Shown here: positions 1-7,930 of the stretch, in pieces
Position numbering within the stretch: position 1 is the stretch's first letter
How the letters are laid out: every line of letters starts with the position of its first letter
Assembly: GCA_045106055.1 (NCBI GenBank)
Contig: JBGCED010000027.1
Location: 1-34,708, forward strand
Reading direction: 5' to 3'
Length of the DNA stretch: 34,708 nt
From: JBGCED01 sp045106055
Lineage (GTDB): Bacteria > Pseudomonadota > Alphaproteobacteria > CBDDJK01
Notes under the pieces: model-generated
Seen by the model: only the letters and a program-made list of their open reading frames with translations
Database searches by the model: none
Told to the model about the DNA's origin: nothing
Program-made: the position numbers and the translations under genes

Positions 1-73
1 ATAAGCAATCAACAAGCGTGGTTTTGCCATGATCAACATGGGCAATAATCGCAATATTTCTAAGTTCTATCAT
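1..73 (-). CDS. typA: Translational GTPase TypA/BipA, 5' fragment
   Basis: Only the first 24 codons are in the window; the rest lies off the left edge. The reverse complement begins ATG at 73 and reads MIELRNIAIIAHVDHG followed by KTTLVDCL. This is the G1/P-loop region (AHVDHGKTT) at the extreme N terminus of TypA/BipA, a ribosome-associated translational GTPase involved in stress and cold adaptation and 50S assembly. LepA and EF-G share the P-loop, but the MIELRNIAIIAHVDHG start is characteristic of TypA. Its promoter should lie within 74-196, a short AT-rich spacer that otherwise holds only the end of the neighbouring defence gene's transcript. The truncation is due to the window edge. Confidence 0.88.
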   Translation of the reverse strand, partial: MIELRNIAIIAHVDHGKTTLVDCL

Positions 74-196
74 GAACAGGGCTTTACACGCTATAACCCC
101 ATTTTACCAGCAAATAATTAGCATTTCATGAAAAATCAGCGAATGTTCGTAGCAATAGCAACGTAAGATATGATTTTCAAAATTAAAAACAGACTT

Positions 197-2098
197 CTAT
201 TGATTATTATCATCTATTTTGTGATCAAAGCGATATTGGTCACATAGCAACATTACTATTTTTGAATTTCTTTCTTCTATGCTTTCCTTTGTCCAGCTGG
301 ATATGGTTGATAATGACGCTGCACCATTATCAGCCTTAAATTCTAAATTGTTTAAATAGAGACCGTTTTTGTAGCCAATATCTATTGTAATGCCAGCAAT
401 GTTTTTTTCTGCTTTGTTTTGTTTGCGTTTAAAATCAGAATTAGACAATTTTGAATTATATGCAGATAAGGTTAAGTTTCCTAGGCAATGCACCCAATCA
501 TTTTGAATTTCTTTTGCTTCGGCTTCATCACCGTTCGCAATCATATCCACCCATTCTTTTGGTATGTTTTCGCCTTGTGGGAATACATGCTCGACAGTCC
601 ATATATATTTTCCCTTATTGTTTCTAGCGTTTAAATTTGGTTTATACTCGCGTGTATGAGCGCACTCATCTAATTTCACAAGCACATATCTTGCCATTGG
701 TTTATTGTAATAAAATAAATTATCGCTAAGGTTTTCTTCGAAAACGCTTAATGAAGCGGGTTGCCCCTTATCTTTGCAGTATGTGGTAGCAAGAAACTCA
801 ATATCAATTAATTGTGTTTTACCGATTTGCGTTTGACAAAAATTAATGACATCAATTTGCAGTTGATCTAAATCTCGTGTGCTTGGTATATCAGTTATAT
901 TCCTGCGGACAAAATATTTTTGTAGAAAAAAAACAAAATTTAAAATAGTGTCTTCTTTGGCGAATTTGCTTGGATCAAGTGCCATTAAATACATGAGCAA
1001 TGCGTGTGATGGCGTTGCGCCAATTAGATTTAAATCAGCAAGTGCTTTTCCAAGTTGTGTGTTTTCGTCAGGCTGTGTTATTTTTCCGTATATTTCTGCT
1101 TTTGCAATCAATTCGCTAAAAATAAAGTTAGGATTCTTATTGATCGTTTTTTCATAGATATGGATTAGGGTTGATGATGTAGCTTTTGTAAACCCTTGCT
1201 GTTCAATATCTTTATTATGTTTGAAGGCGTTATAAAAATGTCTTAAAAAGCGATCTTCAATACCTTCAATATGTTTCAGCATTTCTTGCCATTTGTGATA
1301 TGCTTTATCGATTGAAATACCGCACTTTTGTTCCATTTCAGCTAATATTTTATTCTTGATAATATCAACAGCAGTCAATGGAACGCCCCGATTGTTAAGC
1401 GTTTCAAACAGTCGAAATGCATCGGAGTGCGAAGCTACAATGATGTGAACTAGTTGAAGGCTATTTATTTTAGATGCAAATTCTAGTAATTCAGTTATAT
1501 CATTAGGTAATGTTGATACAAAATATTCAAAAGCTTTAGCCATTAACCTGTTGCCGAAGTGGCGCGGTTTTTCAAATTTTTCTGTTAATATATCAGATGA
1601 GCATGCTATATACAGATAGTCATCAAGATTTTGATTTTGGGTTGATGGCTGAACTCTCAGTAAAATATTTGCATTTTCGAATTTAATACATCCTGTTTGA
1701 TTTGCAACATCAGACTGTACCTTTTTTATAACCTGATTTCGAATTGAGCGAAGCCTAGCTTTTATTTCATCTTGTGTGTCTTCAGGGAGATTCTTGATGT
1801 CAAGGGATTTTACTTTATTATGAATCGCCATCAACATTAAAGAGAGTGTTGTCATCCTTTGTTGACCGTCAATCAATTCAAATATACGATCATTTCCTGC
1901 TCCTTGGGTAGCTTTATGATCTATGCAAATGATTGATCCAATAAAATGTCCCTCTGTATTTTCGTCTATGTCGTTATATATTTGAGCCCAGTTTTCTTTG
2001 TTCCAACTGTAAGCGCGTTGATATTTGGGGACATGATAGTTGTCATGACCATTTTCGGATTGAAGTATTTTGGAAAATGTCTGTTGATCCGCTCGCAT
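197..2098 (-). CDS. DUF262/DUF1524 protein, GmrSD-like putative type IV restriction/defence nuclease
   Basis: This 633-residue single-chain protein has the two halves of the GmrS-GmrD family. The N-terminal DUF262 (ParB/Srx-like) domain shows VPKYQRAYSW at residues 23-32 and LIDGQQRMTTL around 75-85, the conserved DGQQR nucleotide-binding motif. The C-terminal DUF1524 HNH-type nuclease domain shows EHVFPQ at 503-508 and a second block GNLTLSAYNSKLSN near 540-553. Relatives restrict modified phage DNA (for example glucosylated hydroxymethylcytosine) using NTP, or act in other anti-phage roles; the target here is unknown. The ATG at 2098 has a good ribosome site (AAGGAG, 8 nt upstream). The gene stands alone between housekeeping genes (typA, ptsN) and is visibly more AT-rich with different codon use, which suggests horizontal acquisition. 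No methylase or partner gene is adjacent. Both motifs are intact, so it is probably functional. Confidence 0.85.
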   Translation of the reverse strand: MRADQQTFSKILQSENGHDNYHVPKYQRAYSWNKENWAQIYNDIDENTEGHFIGSIICIDHKATQGAGNDRIFELIDGQQRMTTLSLMLMAIHNKVKSLDIKNLPEDTQDEIKARLRSIRNQVIKKVQSDVANQTGCIKFENANILLRVQPSTQNQNLDDYLYIACSSDILTEKFEKPRHFGNRLMAKAFEYFVSTLPNDITELLEFASKINSLQLVHIIVASHSDAFRLFETLNNRGVPLTAVDIIKNKILAEMEQKCGISIDKAYHKWQEMLKHIEGIEDRFLRHFYNAFKHNKDIEQQGFTKATSSTLIHIYEKTINKNPNFIFSELIAKAEIYGKITQPDENTQLGKALADLNLIGATPSHALLMYLMALDPSKFAKEDTILNFVFFLQKYFVRRNITDIPSTRDLDQLQIDVINFCQTQIGKTQLIDIEFLATTYCKDKGQPASLSVFEENLSDNLFYYNKPMARYVLVKLDECAHTREYKPNLNARNNKGKYIWTVEHVFPQGENIPKEWVDMIANGDEAEAKEIQNDWVHCLGNLTLSAYNSKLSNSDFKRKQNKAEKNIAGITIDIGYKNGLYLNNLEFKADNGAASLSTISSWTKESIEERNSKIVMLLCDQYRFDHKIDDNNQ

Positions 2099-2182
2099 TT
2101 ATACACTCCTTGATATTTTATTACTTTCAGGTTAAGCTTTTCTCTTATTTTTTATGTTTTAAGGAAAAACTTTAAAAAAGCT

Positions 2183-2650
2183 TTATAATGCGTCAGCCAT
2201 TTGGGCATCATGGGTTAATAATTCGTAAAGCGCATCCACAGATTTTTCTTTGCGGATTTTTGCACATAGGCGCGGATCGCGCATCTGCCGCGAAATGGCA
2301 GCAAGAGCCTGTAAATGATCCGACCCTTCGGTTTCAGGGGTCAGCAGCAAGAAAATAAGATCAACAGGGCGATCATCGACCGCATCATAATCCACCTTTT
2401 TATGAAGCTTAACAAAGAAGGCAACCATATGATCAAGTTCATTAAAACGACCATGGGGAATGGCAACGCCAGAACCCACACCCGTTGATCCAAGCCGTTC
2501 GCGTTCCAGCAATTTATCAAAAATCAACCGCTCGCCAAGCCCCGTTTCGGTGCTTGCAAGATGTGCCAAATGTTGCAAAACTGCTTTTTTTGAAGTCAAA
2601 TTGGCAGCATCAAATAAATGCGCCTTGGGTAATAATTCAGAAATTTTCAT
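2183..2650 (-). CDS. ptsN: PTS IIA-like nitrogen regulatory protein PtsN (EIIA-Ntr)
   Basis: This is a 155-residue cytoplasmic phosphocarrier of the nitrogen PTS (PtsP-NPr-PtsN), which regulates potassium transport and sensor kinases rather than sugar uptake. The start at 2650 (MKISELLPKA) is preferred over an upstream in-frame ATG at 2743: it is preceded by AGGAA, and the 31 extra residues are non-conserved. The EIIA type-2 fold is recognisable in GSTGVGSGVAIPHGR, with the phospho-accepting histidine at residue 66, and in the later VDLIFLLLTPE segment. It is downstream of hpf on the same strand, the usual rpoN-hpf-ptsN arrangement, but separated by a 464-nt repeat-filled spacer, so it may have its own promoter. 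No rpoN is present in the window. Confidence 0.93.
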   Translation of the reverse strand: MKISELLPKAHLFDAANLTSKKAVLQHLAHLASTETGLGERLIFDKLLERERLGSTGVGSGVAIPHGRFNELDHMVAFFVKLHKKVDYDAVDDRPVDLIFLLLTPETEGSDHLQALAAISRQMRDPRLCAKIRKEKSVDALYELLTHDAQMADAL

Positions 2651-2829
2651 GTGATTCCTGTTAAAAAAAGAATGAATGATAAAATTTAAAAAATAGATTT
2701 TAAAACAATATCGGTTCATAACGGCTGATGATCGTAAATGCAAGCCCCAAAAATCATCGCTGAAGCAGCAAATATCACATTTCTGTGGAAGATCAAAGGT
2801 TTATATTTCGATGAATTATCAATATTATC

Positions 2830-2880
2830 GCTTGGGTTTTATTATTGCTTAGGTTTTATTATTGCTTGGGTTTTATTATC
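2830..2880. repeat. Three tandem copies of a 17-bp AT-rich repeat
   Basis: The unit GCTTGGGTTTTATTATT occurs at 2830-2846, 2847-2863 (one change, GCTTAGG) and 2864-2880 (last base C). It lies in the hpf-ptsN spacer and runs directly into the GC-rich hairpin repeat at 2880. It does not encode a plausible protein. The rest of the 2651-3114 spacer holds the hairpin repeats described separately and about 180 nt of unremarkable AT-rich sequence next to ptsN. Confidence 0.85.
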
Positions 2881-3110
2881 GCTCACACGGCGCGTGCCTT
2901 ACGCCAAACTATTGGCGGCGCGCAGTCGCGCTTGTTTTTACGCATTCACACGTGATTTTTTGCTCACGCGCCGCAAGGGCTGCGCTGCACTAGCAGCGAC
3001 CCGCAGTCGCGGGCTTAAAGCTTTTAAACAGCGCGGGCTTAAAGACTCTTTACGCTCACACGGCGCGTGCCTTACGCCAAACTATTGGCGGCCCGCAGTC
3101 GCGGGCTTAA
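2880..3110. repeat. Mosaic of GC-rich hairpin-forming intergenic repeats
   Basis: A 40-bp block starting CGCTCACACGGCGCGTGCC is present as perfect direct copies at 2880-2919 and 3053-3092. Each contains the hairpin CGCCAA-ACTA-TTGGCG (2902-2917; 3075-3090). Each is followed by a second hairpin with an AGTC loop: GCGC-AGTC-GCGC at 2920-2931 and GCCCGC-AGTC-GCGGGC at 3091-3106. A third loop copy, CCCGC-AGTC-GCGGG, is at 3000-3013, followed by GGCTTAAA like the 3091 copy. A core CGCTGCACTAGCA at 2983-2995 is shared with the repeat at 13305. Open frames run through here but only as a by-product of the repeats. The array resembles REP/BIME-type extragenic elements; a role in mRNA 3'-end formation between hpf and ptsN is possible but unproven. 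Confidence 0.8.
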
Positions 3111-3114
3111 AACC

Positions 3115-3696
3115 TTAGCTTTTTTCAGCAGGATCAACCCATCCAATATTGCCATCACTGCGGACATAGATCATATTAATGCGCCCAGAATTTGTGTTTT
3201 TAAACATCATCGCAGGAATATGGGCAAGATCCATGCGCATTACCGCTTCTTCAACCGATAATTGTTCAACTGTATCGGGCATTTCAGCAACAATGACGGG
3301 CTTGTTGGGTTCTTCCACTTCCAGGCTGTCATTTTCAACCAGCGGTTCTGGCTGAATGACATATTGCATGCTTGGCCAAATTTCCTTGTTTGATAATTGT
3401 GATTTATGGTCTTTAAGCCGTCTTTTATAACGCCGCAGCCTTTTTAAGGCATGTTCCGCAGCCTCATCCAGTGCGAAATATGCGTCCTTCCCCTTACCGC
3501 TGCCTTGGACGATCACACGCTTGGAAACATGAACTTGAATATCGGCGAGAAACGCAGAGCCTTGCTTGGAAAAAGTGACGGCTGCATCAGTTGTATTGTC
3601 AAAATATTTTCCAATAGAAGCTGGCAGTGTGCCTTCAACATGTTCGCGCAGTGCATTGCCAATTTCAACTTGTTTCCCGCGTATTGTAAGTTCCAT
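3115..3696 (-). CDS. hpf: Ribosome hibernation-promoting factor, long form (HPF)
   Basis: This 193-residue protein binds the 30S decoding region and promotes 100S ribosome dimers in stationary phase. The N-terminal HPF/YfiA domain (about residues 1-105) includes MELTIRGKQVEIGNALREHV and a basic stretch LKRLRRYKRRLKDHK. The C-terminal dimerisation domain of long HPFs (about 135-193) includes EEAVMRMDLAHIPAMMFKN and YVRSDGNIGWVDP. The start at 3696 is chosen because GAGGAG lies just upstream; the in-frame ATG ten codons earlier would include the ribosome site itself. It lies upstream of ptsN and downstream of smpB. A 9-bp inverted repeat sits about 30 nt upstream of the start. Confidence 0.94.
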   Translation of the reverse strand: MELTIRGKQVEIGNALREHVEGTLPASIGKYFDNTTDAAVTFSKQGSAFLADIQVHVSKRVIVQGSGKGKDAYFALDEAAEHALKRLRRYKRRLKDHKSQLSNKEIWPSMQYVIQPEPLVENDSLEVEEPNKPVIVAEMPDTVEQLSVEEAVMRMDLAHIPAMMFKNTNSGRINMIYVRSDGNIGWVDPAEKS

Positions 3697-3726
3697 AATG
3701 GTCTCCTCGGTTAAAGTGATCAACAT

Positions 3727-3753
3727 TGATCATTTCAAAATTTAAAATGATCA
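3727..3753 (-). promoter_or_regulatory. Inverted repeat upstream of hpf
   Basis: TGATCATTT (3727-3735) and AAATGATCA (3745-3753) form a perfect 9-bp inverted repeat around a 9-nt centre. A further TGATCA lies at 3717-3722, giving three TGATCA sites in 37 bp just upstream of the hpf ribosome site. It could be an operator or an mRNA hairpin in the smpB-hpf spacer. No T-run follows on the minus strand, so it is not an obvious terminator. Confidence 0.45.
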
Positions 3754-3831
3754 TAAGTTTATGATTGCGCCAATTGCGATATTTGTCCAGTAATTTTTAA
3801 AAAAAAATCAAGGTGATATAGAAAGTTTGGC

Positions 3832-4320
3832 TTATTCGCCTGCAAGGATGCGCCCTTTTTGGCGCTGCCAGTCCCGTTCTTTGATGGTTTGGCGTTTGTC
3901 AATTTCGCGCTTACCCTTACCAAGCCCCAGCAATAATTTTGCAATGCCGCGCTGGTTAAAATAAAGCTTGATTGGAATTAAGGTTAAGCGTTCGCGGGTG
4001 ATTGCCCCAAGCAGCCTTGCGCGTTCTTTGCGTTTTACCAGCAGCTGTCTTACCCGCGTCGGTTGATGCTGAAATTGTTTGGGGGCATTTTGATATTCCC
4101 CAATATGCAAATTGGTAATGACCAAATTGCCATTGGATGGCCCTGCATAGGAATCCCCCAAATTCACCAAGCCCCGGCGCAGGCTTTTAACCTCGCTGCC
4201 CGTAAGGACGATGCCCGCCTCAATCTCTTCCAAGATTTCATAATCATAGCGCGCCCGCCGATTAAGCGCAACTGAACCATGGCTGATTAAGGGCTTGGTT
4301 TTGATTGGCTTCTTTGTCAT
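3832..4320 (-). CDS. smpB: SsrA-binding protein SmpB
   Basis: This is a 162-residue basic RNA-binding protein that delivers tmRNA to stalled ribosomes in trans-translation. Family segments are visible in order: NRRARYDYEILEEIEAGIVL, TGSEVKSLRRG, LVNLGDSYA, LLVKRKERARLLG, TLIPIKLYFNQRGIAKL, and the basic C-terminal tail KGKREIDKRQTIKERDWQR that enters the decoding channel. The start at 4320 (MTKKPIKTKP) is chosen over an ATG 17 codons upstream, which would overlap the end of pheT; the chosen start lies 10 nt after the pheT stop. The ribosome site is weak, suggesting translational coupling to pheT. No tmRNA gene is visible in the window. Confidence 0.95.
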   Translation of the reverse strand: MTKKPIKTKPLISHGSVALNRRARYDYEILEEIEAGIVLTGSEVKSLRRGLVNLGDSYAGPSNGNLVITNLHIGEYQNAPKQFQHQPTRVRQLLVKRKERARLLGAITRERLTLIPIKLYFNQRGIAKLLLGLGKGKREIDKRQTIKERDWQRQKGRILAGE

Positions 4321-4330
4321 TTGCTTTATA

Positions 4331-6745
4331 TTATTGACGCAACGCCGCGCCAATGGCAGCGGCAGCATCAATGATTTTATTGCTTAAAGCGGTGATGTCA
4401 GCTTCTTTCAAGGTTTTATCCATGGGCTGGATCGTGACTTGCACTGCCAGTGATTTTTGATCGCCCATCGCTTCATTTTGATATAAATCAAACAGCTGCA
4501 CATGGTTAATCAATGCCGTATCCACCGCACGAATGGCATTAAGCAAAGTGGAGGCGGGGATGGATTGCGCCATCATAAAGGCAAAATCCCGCCTTAACAC
4601 TTGTAAATTGCGCGGATGATAGGCAGCGCGATTAAGGCTAAGCCCGCCATTGGTTTTAACGGGCAGCTTGCTTAAATTACATTCAAAGCCAACGATTGGC
4701 AGGGTTAAATCAAAATGATCCATAATATTGGGGTGAAACGCGCCAAATTGCGCGATTTCAACATCATCAAGCCAGACCCTTGCCGATTGACCAGGATGGT
4801 AATAGGGATTTGCATCTTGGGTTAGGCGAAGCGTTTCTGGATCAATCCCATGCAATTCCAGCAAGGCATAAAGATCGGCCTTTGCATCAAATACATCATA
4901 ATGCGCCATGCCTTGATCGCGCCAAAATTTAGATTTTTGACGATAGCCAGCGCGCAGCCCCGCGCAAAATAGCGATTGCTGATCGGCGGCAAGCCCATGA
5001 TAGACAGGCCCTGCTTCAAAGAAATTGCAATGCGGATTCCCGCGCGCCGTGTTTTTTTGCAAAGCAAGCAGCAAATTCGGCCATAGGCTGCCGCGCATTT
5101 GGGTTAATTCCGATGATATTGGGTTGGCAATGGTTAGCTCAGGCGGCAGCTTGCCAAATAATTGCGCTTCTTTTGCCGAGATAAAGGACCAGCTGACAAT
5201 CTCATCAAGCCCCAGCGCGCATAACAGCCGAACGCTTGCCATTTTACGGTAAAGATTTAAATTTAAGGTTGCAGTTGGCACCGCAGGATCATCGGGCAGC
5301 GAACAAGCGGGGATATGATCATAGCCATGAATGCGGGTGATTTCCTCAATTAAACAGGCTTCATAGCCAATATCTGGACGCCAGCTTGGTGGTATGACTT
5401 GTAATGCAGGGGAATTGCCCGTGACCTTGCAGCCAATTGCTTTTAAAATCGCAATCGCCTGATCGGCAGCAAGCGCAATTCCGCCATAGGTTTCAAGCTT
5501 TGCTAAATTTAAAGCAATGGCGGCTGGTGCGGGCAGCGGCGATCCTGCGGCGGTGATGGTTGACGCTTCCCCGCCGCATAGGTCCAAGATCATTTGGGTG
5601 GCAACATCAACGCCCCATTCAATTGATTCTTGGTCAATGCCGCGTTCAAAGCGAAAGCGCGCATCGGATTGTAAATTTAATCTGCGCCCTGTTTTTGTGA
5701 CTTGAACAGGGTGAAACATCCCGACTTCCAAGAAAACAGCGGTCGTTGCTTCGCTGCATCCTGATTCGGCGCCGCCCATAATCCCAGCAATTGCTTGCGG
5801 GGCATCATCATCGGCAATGACGGTCATGCTTTGATCCAGTGGATAAAGATTATCATCCAATGCCTTCAGGCTTTCACCCGCCTTGGCAAGGCGCATGGAT
5901 AGATTGCTGCCAGATAATTTATCCGCATCATAGACATGAAGCGGGCGACCAAGATCAAAAGTGACATAATTGGTAATGTCCACCAAGCTTGAAATGGGGC
6001 GATGCCCCGTAACGATTAGCCTTTGTTGCAGCCATTGCGGAGCATTAATGTTTTTAACATTTTTAAAATAACGCCCTGCCACTTGATAGCATGCTTGATC
6101 GGAATTGTTTGCATCCTCAATTTGCCATGTGATTGGCGATTCAAAATCGCCTTGATGCCGCTTAAAGCGAAGCGGCTTTAGCGTGCCAAGCCCCGCTGCT
6201 GCCAGATCACGGGCAATCCCACGCACCCCCAGCGCATCGCCGCGATTGGGGGTCACTTTGATTTCAATCACTTGATCATTTAAGCCAATATAATCACAAT
6301 AGCGCGCGCCAAGCGGGGCATTGGCGGGCAGATCAATGATGCCGTCATGGTCAAGCCCCGTGCCAAGTTCAGCTGCCGAACATAGCATGCCGCTGCTTGC
6401 TTCGCCCGCAATTTCTGCGCTTTTAATTTCCAAATTCTTGGCTTCAATAAAACTGCCAATCGGCGCAAGCACCGTTTTCATTTTTTCATAGACATTGGGC
6501 GCACCGCACACAATTTGAACAGGCGGATTGCCATCCAAGCAATCCACTTGGCATAAATTTAATTTGGTGGATTTTGGATGTTTGGCAAGCGATTGAATTT
6601 CAACAATTTTAAAGGGCGCAAGCTTTGCCTCAAGATCATCAATCCCCTCAACCTCAATGCCGATCATGGTTAAGGTTTCGCATATTTGATCAAGGCTTGC
6701 CGATGTTTCTAAATGTTCTTTTAACCAGTTTAATGTAAATTTCAT
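4331..6745 (-). CDS. pheT: Phenylalanyl-tRNA synthetase beta subunit
   Basis: At 804 residues this is the normal length for the bacterial beta chain of the (alpha-beta)2 enzyme that charges tRNA-Phe. Domains in order: N-terminal B1 segment (MKFTLNWLKEHL, IGIEVEGIDD); OB-fold tRNA-binding region (about 42-150; KIVEIQSLAKHPKSTKLNLC, IVCGAPNV); B3/B4 editing region (about 210-390); B5 (about 400-480); the catalytic-core-like region with ISSELTQMRGSLWPNLL; and a C-terminal FDX-ACB anticodon-binding domain (about 710-804; YHPRNLQVLRRDFAFM to the end). The start codon shares one base with the pheS stop (TAATG), so the subunits are translationally coupled. The downstream neighbour is smpB. Confidence 0.97.
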   Translation of the reverse strand: MKFTLNWLKEHLETSASLDQICETLTMIGIEVEGIDDLEAKLAPFKIVEIQSLAKHPKSTKLNLCQVDCLDGNPPVQIVCGAPNVYEKMKTVLAPIGSFIEAKNLEIKSAEIAGEASSGMLCSAAELGTGLDHDGIIDLPANAPLGARYCDYIGLNDQVIEIKVTPNRGDALGVRGIARDLAAAGLGTLKPLRFKRHQGDFESPITWQIEDANNSDQACYQVAGRYFKNVKNINAPQWLQQRLIVTGHRPISSLVDITNYVTFDLGRPLHVYDADKLSGSNLSMRLAKAGESLKALDDNLYPLDQSMTVIADDDAPQAIAGIMGGAESGCSEATTAVFLEVGMFHPVQVTKTGRRLNLQSDARFRFERGIDQESIEWGVDVATQMILDLCGGEASTITAAGSPLPAPAAIALNLAKLETYGGIALAADQAIAILKAIGCKVTGNSPALQVIPPSWRPDIGYEACLIEEITRIHGYDHIPACSLPDDPAVPTATLNLNLYRKMASVRLLCALGLDEIVSWSFISAKEAQLFGKLPPELTIANPISSELTQMRGSLWPNLLLALQKNTARGNPHCNFFEAGPVYHGLAADQQSLFCAGLRAGYRQKSKFWRDQGMAHYDVFDAKADLYALLELHGIDPETLRLTQDANPYYHPGQSARVWLDDVEIAQFGAFHPNIMDHFDLTLPIVGFECNLSKLPVKTNGGLSLNRAAYHPRNLQVLRRDFAFMMAQSIPASTLLNAIRAVDTALINHVQLFDLYQNEAMGDQKSLAVQVTIQPMDKTLKEADITALSNKIIDAAAAIGAALRQ

Positions 6746-7920
6746 TATTCTGCCCCATTCTTATGGTGATTTTGTTGCAGCGTTAAGCGGCGCATCAGCC
6801 CCGTTAAACCAGAAGCAGGGGTAAAGGGGGAAAACCCATAATGGGATAGAAAATGCTGATCCGAATCAAAAAAGGTTCGCAGATCACCAATGCCATATTT
6901 TAACATTGCCAAGCGTTCAACCCCCATGCCAAAGGCAAAGCCTTGATAAAGATCGGGGTCAATTCCCGATGCGCGCAGCACATTTGGATGCACCATCCCG
7001 CATCCTAAAATTTCCATCCATGCTTTATTGCCGCCAAAAATAAGCTGTCCATCCTTGCGTTCATAGCCAATATCAACCTCGGCAGAAGGCTCGGTAAAGG
7101 GAAAATAGCTGGCGCGAAATTTAAGCGGCACTTGTTCAATTTCAAAAAAAGCCTCGCAAAAATCACTCAAACAGCCCTTTAAATGCCCAAAATGGGTGGT
7201 TTTATCAATCACAATCCCTTCGACTTGGTGGAACATGGGCGTATGGGTAATATCCGAATCCGACCTGAAGGTTCTGCCTGGCACAATCACCCGAATTGGC
7301 AGGTCTTGGCTTTGCATGCTGCGTACCTGCCCAGGGCTGGTATGGGTGCGCAGCAGCCAATTTTGATCCGCTTCGCCCGTATCGGGGTTTTTTAAATAAA
7401 AAGTATCATGCATTTGGCGCGCAGGATGTTCTGGGCTGAAATTTAAAGCCTCAAAATTATGATAATCATCCTCAATATCAGGGCCTTCAAACACGGAAAA
7501 ACCCATTTTTTGGAAAATATCACATATATCTTCAATGGTTTTGGTGATCGGGTGAATATGACCGGTTGCATGGCGCGGTGCAGGCAGGCTGATGTCAATT
7601 TGCTCGGATGCTAATTTTTCGGCAAGCGCAGCAGCGCGAAGATCGCTAAATTTTGCTTCCAGCGCAGTGTTAAGATTTGCCTTTACTTCATTTAACGCCT
7701 TGCCCGCGCTGATCCGATCTTCGTGGGATAGGCTGCCAAGCCCGCGCATCGCTTGTGACAGCGTGCCTTTTTTGCCCGTTGCTTCAATTTTAATCGCTTC
7801 CAGCGCATCAAGCGCATCCGTTTCATTGATTTGACCAAGCCAATCTTGGGTTAGCTGGTTGATTTTATCAATTAACTGATTTAGCGCATCTGTTGTGTCA
7901 TTCTGGCTCATCGCGTTCAT
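6745..7920 (-). CDS. pheS: Phenylalanyl-tRNA synthetase alpha subunit
   Basis: The 391-residue alpha chain holds the class II active site that activates phenylalanine. An N-terminal coiled-coil arm (about 1-105) precedes the core. Motif 2 is visible as PGRTFRSDSDITHTPMFHQVEG, and motif 3 as QGFAFGMGVERLAMLKYGIGDLR. The C terminus continues about 20 residues past the usual HYGFSPF end with a basic/Asn-rich tail (QQNHHKNGAE). The ribosome site is poor, and either ATG at 7920 (MNAM) or 7911 (MSQND) could be the start. It lies upstream of pheT and downstream of rpmI-rplT, separated from rplT by a strong hairpin plus T-run. No Phe-rich leader peptide is visible. Confidence 0.96.
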   Translation of the reverse strand: MNAMSQNDTTDALNQLIDKINQLTQDWLGQINETDALDALEAIKIEATGKKGTLSQAMRGLGSLSHEDRISAGKALNEVKANLNTALEAKFSDLRAAALAEKLASEQIDISLPAPRHATGHIHPITKTIEDICDIFQKMGFSVFEGPDIEDDYHNFEALNFSPEHPARQMHDTFYLKNPDTGEADQNWLLRTHTSPGQVRSMQSQDLPIRVIVPGRTFRSDSDITHTPMFHQVEGIVIDKTTHFGHLKGCLSDFCEAFFEIEQVPLKFRASYFPFTEPSAEVDIGYERKDGQLIFGGNKAWMEILGCGMVHPNVLRASGIDPDLYQGFAFGMGVERLAMLKYGIGDLRTFFDSDQHFLSHYGFSPFTPASGLTGLMRRLTLQQNHHKNGAE

Positions 7921-7930
7921 CCATCATAAT

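Noticed and set aside
2830..3110. CRISPR array
   Set aside because: Repeats are tandem or irregularly spaced, with no uniform repeat-spacer pattern and no cas genes.
2738..3118. 126-codon plus-strand open frame in the hpf-ptsN spacer
   Set aside because: It is built from the 17-bp and hairpin repeats, lacks a ribosome site and shows no protein-like composition; treated as repeat DNA.
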